Of a stretch of 64,000 nt of DNA, positions 55,741 to 64,000 are shown one piece after another. This DNA comes from Isoetes taiwanensis (lineage: Eukaryota > Streptophyta > Lycopodiopsida > Isoetales > Isoetaceae). The stretch spans positions 6,349,199-6,413,198 of the forward strand of contig JAJEKV010000050.1 in the NCBI GenBank assembly GCA_021234155.1, read 5' to 3'. Position numbers and translations under genes: made by a program. A model generated the notes under the pieces. That model had not been told where the DNA came from. It saw only the letters and a list, made by a program, of their open reading frames with translations, and did not search any database. How positions within the stretch are numbered: the first letter of the stretch is position 1; every line of letters starts with the position of its first letter.

Positions 55741-56758
55741 CTGTCATTTCCACTATAGGTCAAGTAGACAGTAAGCCTTTTGTAATTCTTATGGATACGG
55801 GGAGTACACATAATTTTGCTTCTCCCAGAATGGCCCAGGTATTGCAGCTTGAAACCTTGAGGTCCCAACCGAGGCTTGTCACTTTAGCCAGTGGTAAGGT
55901 CCGACATACTCATGGCCGTCGCATCAATCTCAAGATGCAGTTGCCAGGTGCACCAGTTGCTTTGGGTGCTGAGTTAATGGATATTGGCAAATATGACCTC
56001 ATTGTTGGTATGGAATTCTTGGCATCTGCAAAGGCCAACATAGACTGCGAGAAACGGGAGGTTACCTTCAACGCAGCTAATGGAGCCCGCGTGACTATAA
56101 AAGGTGAACCATTCAACCCTATTATGCAGACTATGTCCATCAGGCAGTTAGATAAAGCTATACGCAAGAAAAAGCTCCTCTGCGTCATTAGACTTACCTC
56201 CATTGAGTCAGATGCTAAACAGAAGCAAGTAATCGATACCTTGCCAGAGGGGGTTGCTAATCTTCTCCGAGAATTTGATGATCTTTTTCCAAATGAGATC
56301 CAGAAGCTTCCTCCTTTTAGAGGGGTAGAATGTGAGATAGCTATAGAGCCAGGTACTAAGCCTACCAGCAAGGCCCCGTACCGTATGAGTCCTCCAGAGT
56401 TGGCAGAGGTTTCATTCGACCTAGTGTTTCGCCTTTTGGCGCTCCTATTCTTTTTGTTAAGAAAAAGGATGGCTCCTTGAGGATGTGTATTGATTATCGG
56501 CAACTCAATAAGCATACCATCAAGAATCGCTATGCTTTGCCCAGAGCAGATGATCTAATGGACCAGTTGCAAGGGGCCAAGTATTTCTCAAAGATTGATC
56601 TACGTTCCGGATACCATCAGATAAGGATTAAAGAGGAGGACATCCATAAATCTGCTTTTCGCACTAGGTATGGGCATTATGAGTTTACCGTTATGCCTTT
56701 TGGACTAACTAATGCCCCTGCAACTTTCATGCGATTGATGAATGATCTCTTCCGATAA
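55741..56758 (+). pseudogene. Chromovirus protease and start of reverse transcriptase
   Basis: After the copia insertion the chromovirus resumes with the aspartic protease (VILMDTGSTHNFASP near 55790) and the pre-RT linker ([19 protein letters not shown]). A frame change near 56470 leads into [38 protein letters not shown] and [16 protein letters not shown] single in-frame stop at about 56756 interrupts RT just before [17 protein letters not shown], the catalytic segment with FFDD. Confidence 0.85.
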
Positions 56759-57844
56759 TATTTAGATGATTTTGTTGTTATTTTCTTCGACGACATTCTC
56801 ATTTACAGTAAGACTCTAGAGGAGCATGAGAAACATCTTAGATTGGCCCTACAAAAGCTAAGACGTCATCAGCTCTTTGCCAAGTTCTCTAAGTGCAAGT
56901 TTGCCACTCCGAAGGTCGATTATTTGGGCCATGTCATTTCTGTAGAGGGAATTGCTACAGATCCGGCAAAGATAGAAGCAGTAAGGGAATGGCCTATTCC
57001 AGGTAATGTTTCCGAGGTCCGAAGTTTCTTGGGGTTAGCAGGATATTATTGGAAATTTGTAAAGGATTTTGCAAAGATTGCAGCACCTCTTACAAATCTT
57101 ACAAAGCATGAGAAGGTCAACGACTGGATGGAGCACTGGAAGGCAAAGGTTCAGGGAAGTTTCCAGCATCTTAAAGATGCCTTAACGTCAGCACCAGTTC
57201 TCACCTTGCCCGATCCTGAGAAGGATAAATTAGTGGCAACGGATGCCAGTAAGATTGCCACCGGTGGAGTCCTAATACAGGAGGGGAGGGTTATTGCCTA
57301 TGATTCAAAGAAAATGAACGAGACGGAGCAGCGATACCCTACCCATGATCAGGAATTGCTAGCCGTTGTCCGTGCCCTGCGGATATGGAGACACTACCTT
57401 CTTGGTAGAAGATTCCAGTTAGATACGGATCATCAAAATCTCCGTTATTTATCCACCCAGCCGAATCTCAACCTCCGCCAGAGGAGATGGATGGAATTTC
57501 TGGAGGAGTATGATTTTGAGATTATGTATAAACCTGGCAAGCACAATGTGGTTGCGGATGCGTTGTCACGCCATCCCTTGGTAACCCGAACCCATTGTAA
57601 TGCAATTTCTACACTCACCAGTGAGTTTGGGAAACAGATAGAACAGACCTTGGCCACGGATCCTGAGTTCTGTGAAGTTTGGGATAGTTTGGCTAAGGAA
57701 GCTCGCACAGATAAGGAGCGTGAAGCTTTCCGTTCGTATAAGAGAGAAGGCAACTTGTTTTATATTACAAGGATAAGTTGTGTGTACTTGAGACTTCAAG
57801 AGTACGTAAGCTCATTCTCCATGACACGCACAACAACCCTATAG
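56759..57844 (+). CDS. Chromovirus RT C-terminus, RNase H and start of integrase
   Basis: Contains the RT catalytic FFDDILIYS (about 56788), [24 protein letters not shown] and the RNase H motifs [36 protein letters not shown] and [11 protein letters not shown]. The conserved [15 protein letters not shown] follows. The frame changes at about 57770, before the integrase zinc region. Synthesises cDNA and degrades the RNA template. Confidence 0.85.
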   Translation, partial: YLDDFVVIFFDDILIYSKTLEEHEKHLRLALQKLRRHQLFAKFSKCKFATPKVDYLGHVISVEGIATDPAKIEAVREWPIPGNVSEVRSFLGLAGYYWKFVKDFAKIAAPLTNLTKHEKVNDWMEHWKAKVQGSFQHLKDALTSAPVLTLPDPEKDKLVATDASKIATGGVLIQEGRVIAYDSKKMNETEQRYPTHDQELLAVVRALRIWRHYLLGRRFQLDTDHQNLRYLSTQPNLNLRQRRWMEFLEEYDFEIMYKPGKHNVVADALSRHPLVTRTHCNAISTLTSEFGKQIEQTLATDPEFCEVWDSLAKEARTDKEREAFRSYKREGNLFYITRISCVYLRLQEYVSSFSMTRTTTL

Positions 57845-58640
57845 CTGGACACACAGGTTTTATGAAGACCTACTTCAAGATTCGCTCCAGCTATTTCTGG
57901 CCTTCTATGAAAAAGGATATTGCCAGGTACATTAAGCAGTGTCAGGTGTGTCAGCAAACGAAAGCTGAGCAATTAAGGATTCCAGGCGAGTTGCAACCTC
58001 TGGATGTGCCCAACGCTAAGTGGGAAGTGATAACCATGGATTTCATTGTGGGCCTTCCACGTACTCTCCGTGGATATGATGCGTTAATGGTAGTGGTCGA
58101 CAAATTGTCGAAAATGGCTCATTTCTTGCCATGTACCCACGGATCTGACCTTCGATCTTTGCTCGCTATTTGCCAAGGAGATCTTGATTACGGAATGCCA
58201 CGAAGTTATTATATCCGACAGGGATCCCAAATTCGTAAGTGCATTCTGGAAAGATTTCTTTGCCACCATCCAGACCAAGCTTGCTATGAGTACGGCATAT
58301 CATCCTCAAGCGGATGGTCGTATTGAGAGCGCACCAATCGCATTATAGAGGATATGCTACGGTTACGTGTGGAGTAAGCAATCACAATGGGCTGACTACA
58401 TTTATCCGGGTCGAGTTTGCCTACAACAAAGATGAAACGGGGAGTCTTCCAGAATGTCTCCCTTTATGATAAATTATGGTTATCAATGTCTTACTCCAGA
58501 CACATGGCATAACCCCGTTTCTAAAGTGGAGGTTTCTCAACAACTCCTCTTGGAGATGCAAGCTCTGGTCGAAGAAGTTCGTGGTTACTTATTAATGACG
58601 CACGCTAGCCGCCGGAAAAGAGTGTAGCCGATAAGCACAG
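57778..58640 (+). pseudogene. Chromovirus integrase core, frame changes
   Basis: The zinc region ([24 protein letters not shown]) and the first catalytic Asp (TMDFIVGLP) are in the frame 57778-58326. The second Asp (ISDRDPKF) and Glu (YHPQADGRIES) lie in another frame at about 58206-58330. All three catalytic residues are present in the DNA although the frame shifts between them. Confidence 0.8.
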
Positions 58641-58659
58641 GACCCCACGCGTTTTCCAG

Positions 58660-59187
58660 GTGGACGAATCAGTTTGGCTTAAGATTAAGGTAAAACAAGC
58701 CAAGCTTAAGATTGGCAACTGCAAGAAGTTGGCACCCAGATGGGCTGGGCCGTTCAAAATTACTGAACGTGTTGGAGAGCAGGCATACCGCTTGGATTTG
58801 CCGCCCCGCTTGAAGATCCACCAGGTCTTTCACGTGAGTCTTCTGAAACAGCACACCCCTGATCCAGAAGAGGTTTTGGACACCCCAACCCTCCTAGAAA
58901 TGACGGAGGAGCAACTGGAGATAGTGCCTGAAGCTCTCCTAGATCGGGTTTATAAACAAACCAGAAGGACTCAAATGTTGCAATACTTGGTTAAGTGGAA
59001 GCACTTACCAGTTGAGGATGCTACCTGGGTGATGAAGATAGACCTTGAGAAGCACTATCCGGACTTCATGCGGGAATCTCAAGGCCGCACCATCAACGAT
59101 GCTATCAACCCCGCAGCCGGCGGTAAGCTTGGAAGCTTGATTGCCAAGGGTAGCGCTCTAGAGGGGCAGATGCATCATAAACAATAA
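58660..59187 (+). CDS. Chromovirus integrase C-terminus with chromodomain
   Basis: Contains the GPY-type region (PRWAGPFKITERVGEQAYRL), the conserved HQVFHVSLLK and a C-terminal chromodomain: IVPEALLDRVYKQTRRTQML, then QYLVKWKHLPVEDATWV and DLEKHYPDF. The aromatic residues YLVKW and TW belong to the chromodomain core. Chromodomains of other chromoviruses are thought to steer integration to heterochromatin by reading methylated H3. About 30 unassigned residues follow the domain. Confidence 0.88.
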   Translation: MDESVWLKIKVKQAKLKIGNCKKLAPRWAGPFKITERVGEQAYRLDLPPRLKIHQVFHVSLLKQHTPDPEEVLDTPTLLEMTEEQLEIVPEALLDRVYKQTRRTQMLQYLVKWKHLPVEDATWVMKIDLEKHYPDFMRESQGRTINDAINPAAGGKLGSLIAKGSALEGQMHHKQ

Positions 59188-59769
59188 TAGTTACCGATGA
59201 TGAGATCACCTTTGTGTTCTCTAGGACGTGGTGTACTGTCGATGTTGACCTGACCACGACTTGCTAGGAGAGCATATAGTTATAGGCTGCGTTCATCTCG
59301 GCTACAATGGGAACTTGACCATTCCCTATGCTGCAATGAATTGCAAACCATAGACATGATAGGTTCCCTGGTAGATAGAGTTTTCTTTTATTTATTATAA
59401 GGGGGTGGTCCCTTCAACCACAATCTAATTATATATACTGATATACTGACATGTGCAGGCCAGTGAACAGTACGTGACCTGCCCATGTTAGAGGGTTGCT
59501 GATGGCCCGACTTCTTCAGTTTTGTTTTTGTCTACATGTCTTGTTATGTTGCTACTCTGATGTTGATATTGGACTCAGATCCTTGAACTTCTTGATTATG
59601 ATGATCATGTGAAATGCACCTCGGTGCTTAAGCTGTTCTAAACTTTAAAGTTTTTTTTAATATATATTACCTTCGGGAAATAAGGAATTACCTTCCTTCA
59701 TAATGACATGTCCTATTTTTGTATCTAACCTTAATGCTGAGGACATCATTAATTCTAAGGAGGGGAGAA
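59188..59769 (+). other. Chromovirus 3' untranslated region and polypurine tract
   Basis: A non-coding stretch between the integrase stop and the 3' LTR. The last bases, AAGGAGGGGAGAA (59757-59769), are the polypurine tract that primes plus-strand DNA. Confidence 0.75.
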
Positions 59770-61367
59770 TGTGACGTTCCAAGTATTTATACGGTATACG
59801 TATAAATACATTGACATATCACCCAGTATAGATACGCCACCATGGGGTATGGTAACCTAGGGGATTGACCTAAAAGCTAATTTAATCATTAAGGATAATA
59901 ACCTATGATTAAGGAAATTAATATTTAAGAAGGATAATTAAGCCAATTATGGTTTGGGAAGGCGCCACCTGGCCAAACTCGATTAGCCAGTAGGGGGATT
60001 ACTAATTGGATCCATTAAGGTGGATCACCACCCCCATATCAATCGAACCAGCAGAGCGTCCAAGCAGCAGTTGAGCGCCCAAGGACTGTTTCTGACTTCC
60101 CCAAATCACAGAACCACCACTAGCTGTCGCTGCGACCCTAGTTACAGCAATATGGAAGCACCCCACGATAATGGTTCCAGCCGGAACACGGGTTAGTAGT
60201 AGTTTAGCTTGTGATTTGTAGCATAGTACTTCAGCACTCTTTTCTGATTGCCTTTGTTGAGATTAACCCTTCTCTGGTAAGTAGGATTACATTTCAATTA
60301 TGAATGGTACTCTGTTAAGGAATGATCGATGTATCTATGAAGTATTTGGGTAGCTTCCATTAAAACAGGGGTTTAAAGGAGGGGGGAGGGTAGAGGGCTC
60401 TGAGCTCATGTATGATAGTATGTTCCTAGATAGGGCCCTGTAAAGTCCCATTATATGCGACCTGTGTACAAGAGACCACCGGGTCGTAGACGCTATGGTC
60501 TGGCTTAGCACCAGAGAAGGGACGCAGTGGTGAAGTGGGGGTGGGGTCTTGCACGAACATAAAAGGCCCCGAGACTCCCTACGGTGGGCTAGGCCCGATG
60601 GCCTGGCCACGTAGGGTCGGGTATGGGTCCGACACTCCACGGGTGTAGAGGTGTGATCCGTATGGAGCATCTTGCACTTTGAGTAGATTTAGGGTGAGTA
60701 AGTTGGGTACGGATGCGGGGGTCGCTGATGCGGCACGCATTCTCTAGCTCACCCATGGAACCACTGTGATCCTGGAAGGGGACGCTTCCCTGACCTGCCT
60801 CATCGGACCGGGGCGTCATGAACCCTGGAGTAGGCTCAAAGGGTGATACCTTGAGTCTGCGTCTCCGGCAGGCTATAGCGAAGCCATAGCGTGGATCGAC
60901 CCATCTGCAAAGTGTGCACAGGAGGGGCGGATGGAGTGGACAACCCTAGCCGATGTTCTATGCCAGCCAACACCAGGTTATACCTCTGTCTGCTGATCTC
61001 TTGAGACCGAGCCGTCAGTCCATCCTCACAGGAGTCTGAACCGGGGTAGAACCTGGGGTTTGGGGTGTTTTCTTAGGTTTAGATGCATATTCTTTGACGT
61101 TGGTATTTGGATGGATGTGCCACCCTTCGTGGTGGTTATTTATATATGATTTATGTTGTGTGCTAACCTTGTATTCATGCTTCCGCGACGTAGGTGCCCA
61201 TCGAAGGCGTGGGCCGAATGACACCTCCGTGTCCTTCACTCGAGCATCTCTACGTAGATGGCCCGGGTCAGACGGAGGGCCCTGCTCATGGTTAGATGGT
61301 TGCCATGGGAGGGGAAAGTCCCCGTATGTATACGGCCGGGGGTCGTATATATTCAGGGTGCGTCACA
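59770..61367 (+). repeat. 3' LTR of the chromovirus
   Basis: The 1598-bp partner of 31643-33257; ends GGGTGCGTCACA and is followed by the ACGAA target duplication. Confidence 0.95.
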
Positions 61368-61372
61368 ACGAA

Positions 61373-62954
61373 GGACCTTCCCCATCCAATGGCTACATGT
61401 CGTATGGGCCCTCTGTCTAACTCATGTCTAGGGTGGCCAGACTATCGAGTAGAGGACACAGAGGTGTGATTCCGTCCCGCCCTCTAGGGGTCCCTATATC
61501 AGCGGAAGCAAAACATATAAATATAAGCACTAGCAATAACATAACAATAATAAACTACCCCGTAGGATAGTGATAATCCATCCATCCATGTCATCGAATA
61601 TAACAATACAACAAATGCATCAAATACATCAAATAGAGGCTCCTACCCAGGGCTTGGACTCAAGGGGGAGTCCATTGACGGCTGGGGGCCTCCAGATAGA
61701 ATAGCCCGAGTTATGGCAATGACTTGGGCTGGCAATAGACAATGGCTAGGGTTGACCACTCCATCTGCCCCTCCTGTGCATACTTTGCAGATAGGCTAAA
61801 TCAGGCTCTAACATGACTGTAACCTGCTGGAGACGTAATCCCATGGTATCACCCAACAAGACTACTCCGGGTTGCATCTCCCCAGTCTGATGAGGTAGGA
61901 AGGGTTGCATCCCCCCCTCCCGGAGTGCGGTGGCTCCATGGGCGGCTAGAGGATCGTGGCGACACATGTCCATACCCGACTGAACTCCCCAAAACAAGAG
62001 CCAAGCCGACACTTGCAACTCTTGAGAGTCAGGGTGACACCATTGACCCAGGAAGTGTCGGACCCATACTCGGCCCACACGAAGTGACCGACTATGAGCT
62101 AGCCCACTATGGGTCCCCAGTGGCCGCGCTCAGTAGGGACCTCCCTCCACTTTGCCACTAACCCCGTTATGTGGTGCTCAATCACTCCATAGACTCCGTA
62201 GCCAGGTGGGCTCTATGTACAGGCCGCATAATAATGGGAACTAATAGGTCTAAACTAGGAGCATCATCTAAATAATGGCTACTAGGTCTCTACCCCCTTC
62301 CCAATACATAAGAGGTGTAAACATAAGTTCAACCATCATCATATACCAACATAACATGATAAACAACAAGAATAACAACTGATCCTAATCACATACATCT
62401 AACTTATAGTTAGGGTTCATTGATTAGGATTCATGCTCAGAACTATAGGTTCTAGAATGGCTCTACTAGGACACAATGTGCAACTCAACTCGAGTCTACT
62501 CGAAGTACCTTCTCATGACGAGCTGCCTCTGACTCCTTCGTTCTCCATCTCTAGCAGGCGGTTCGAGTAGATGATCTTCCTCTGCTACGCTTGCGCTTCG
62601 GGACTACTACTGCAACCTCGGCTGTCGAAGACGATCCTCGAATCGGAGTTGTGGGCACGTGCTGGTGGATCAAAAGTTGGTGGAGCCAAAGTGGTCTAGG
62701 TTTAGGGTTTGGCCTTTTATGTGTTAGGGTTCACATGAGGGCCACTTAGCTCCAATAGGGCGAGCCCATGTGGCGGGTCACCTATAGAGTGAAGCCATGT
62801 GGAAATGGGTCACCTCCTAAGGTTGGCTAAGTTATGTAAATAACTTGGCCATGCCCCCACATTTGGTGCATACAAGTCTACTAATGTAGATTTGTATAGT
62901 GACGTAGACCTAGGATATACATATTTATATCGTATATTCTAGGGGAACGTCACA
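61373..62954 (-). mobile_element. Solo LTR in reverse orientation, main part
   Basis: Together with 31596-31642 this makes a complete LTR of about 1.63 kb in reverse orientation, with TGTGACGTTCC at its 5' end (62954 on the minus strand) and flanked by TTTTG duplications. Internal blocks match the reverse complement of the chromovirus LTR at moderate identity: CTGCAAAGTATGCACAGGAGGG, the ATGGAGTGG block and the CTCATCAGACTGGGGAG block. It is a related but different subfamily. No internal element sequence remains, so it arose by LTR-LTR recombination before the chromovirus landed in it. Confidence 0.8.
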
Positions 62955-64000
62955 TTTTGCTCAATGGATGGCGAGTTGGTATATACCTAGTGATGCCTAA
63001 GATTTATGCACTTTGGCTAGGGGTTCAAACCCTGCCTTAGATGTCATTTCTTGATGGGAATTGTTAAGGGTTATATTAATGATGAACCTCGACGTAGTAG
63101 AACTTTTTGTTGATACATGTTCACTATGGTCCATAGAGGAAAAATGAGATCACACAAGAACCCGCTTAAAATATGGATAGGATATATGTAGATGTCTACT
63201 AGTATCATTTTTTCATTATAACTTTTGATCCAACTCGATTCAAAAAACTTTTTTGTCTCCGATGACTTCCTAATATAACCTAGAACAAAACATAAAAATA
63301 TATAAGAAATAAGCAAAAAATCTTTTTAAGGTTAACGATATGGGAGATGAAATACATCATAACCATATATCATTGGAAAAATTATAATGCATGTACCATT
63401 TTTTGAGGTGGATCAAAAGTTATGGGAAAAAACAAAAGTTTTGCTCTTTGCATTAATGTGGTGAGTTGGTGGGGATAAAATGAGACCTAATGGTGATGTG
63501 TCTACTAGACTTGGTTGTCCGATGACTTCCTAATATAACCTTTGACTTTAGGGGAGATATCTCTGCCTACAAATTATACATGTACCACAAAAGTTTTGCT
63601 CAACAGATATGTGGTAAGTTGGTATAGACCTAGTGATGTCTAAGATTTGTGGGGGTTCAAACCCTGCCCTAGATGTTATTTCTTATGGAAATTGCTAGGG
63701 GTTATATTAATGATGAACCTCGACATAGTAAAACTTTTTGTTGATACATGTTCCCTATGGTCCATTCGGTGCAACCCGATATGGATAGGATATGTAGATG
63801 TCTACTAGACTTGGCTGTCTGGTGACTTCCTAATATGGACCTTAAACAAAAACATAAAAAATACTCGTGACTTCTTAAGGCGGCAGATATCTTTACCTAC
63901 AAATTGTGCATGTACCACAAAAGTTTTGCTCAACAAATATGTGGCGAGTTGGTATAGACCTAGTGATGCCTAAGATTTGTGCACTTTGGTTAGGGGTTCA
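62955..64000 (+). repeat. Array of tRNA-like (SINE-related) repeat units, right part
   Basis: Units start with A-box-like (G)TGGCGAGTTGGT (62969, about 63941; variant at about 63615) and B-box-like GGGGTTCAAACCC (63020, about 63651). The common body and the CCACAAAAGTTTTGCTCAA junction follow. Spacing between units varies from about 330 to 640 bp. The array continues past the end of the window. Confidence 0.6.

Larger units (their letters stand above)
31643..61367 (+). mobile_element. Ty3/gypsy chromovirus carrying a histone H3 fusion ORF
   Basis: Both LTRs are present (31643-33257 and 59770-61367) with TGTGACG...CGTCACA ends. A 5-bp target-site duplication ACGAA occurs at 31638-31642 and 61368-61372. 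A primer-binding site follows the 5' LTR and a polypurine tract (AAGGAGGGGAGAA) precedes the 3' LTR. Removing the two younger insertions leaves about 12,983 bp. Internal order: ORF1 (unknown plus histone H3), ORF2 (unknown), ORF3 (unknown), gag with zinc knuckle, protease, RT, RNase H, integrase, chromodomain. Extra same-strand ORFs before gag are unusual for chromoviruses. The gag-pol part has several frame breaks, whereas ORF1 and ORF2 are intact. Confidence 0.93.

Overview
The window is nuclear DNA of a land plant, most likely a seed-free vascular plant such as a fern (inference). Reasons: a clade A PP2C gene with plant-type GT-AG introns, nested Ty3/gypsy and Ty1/copia retrotransposons, a LINE, tRNA-derived SINEs, long AT-rich spacers, and a protein family with a GHTHDDID motif that I associate with mosses, ferns and lycophytes. 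No bacterial operons, rRNA genes or CRISPR arrays are visible.

Layout. 0-2.9 kb: unrecognised gene remnants and a degenerate minisatellite. 2.9-10.3 kb: a divergent pair of spliced genes around an 820-bp repeat-rich spacer. The minus-strand gene encodes two DUF8039-like repeats followed by a broken DUF7869-like, transposon-associated protein. The plus-strand gene encodes a ParB-like domain joined to a permuted N4/N6-type DNA methyltransferase. Short palindromes built on AAATGGCGC/GCGCCATTT fill the non-coding parts of both genes and seem confined to this locus. 11-12 kb: an old LTR remnant. 16.2-18.1 kb: a complete four-exon clade A PP2C on the minus strand. 21.7-30.4 kb: a LINE 3' fragment, a SINE, an exon of an unrecognised gene and a GC-rich, frameshifted LINE.

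31.6-63 kb is a nested transposon stack resolved by four sets of target-site duplications. A reverse-oriented solo LTR (TSD TTTTG) is split by a Ty3/gypsy chromovirus (31643-61367, TSD ACGAA). The chromovirus is split in turn by a second Ty3/gypsy element (36793-47674, TSD CATTT) and a Ty1/copia element (49851-55700, TSD CTTGC). Without the insertions the chromovirus is about 13.0 kb and reads LTR, PBS, ORF1, ORF2, ORF3, gag, protease, RT, RNase H, integrase, chromodomain, PPT, LTR.

The main discovery candidate is chromovirus ORF1 (33931-35181). Its last 99 residues are a gap-free histone H3 core (H3 positions 37-135, closest to plant H3.3), fused behind about 317 residues of unknown, partly coiled-coil protein with an ARKS motif of the kind found in H3 tails. 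The same element ends its integrase with a chromodomain, a domain class that in other chromoviruses is linked to binding methylated H3. One retroelement therefore appears to encode both a histone H3 and a chromodomain. ORF2 has a C-terminal segment that could be a second histone fold (speculative). Splice-acceptor-like sequences just before the extra ORFs suggest subgenomic spliced mRNAs. The second candidate is the ParB-like/methyltransferase gene beside a transposon-type gene. Frame breaks are common in the pol genes and in the methyltransferase. Some may be consensus errors, because differences between LTR pairs cluster in CpG-rich patches.
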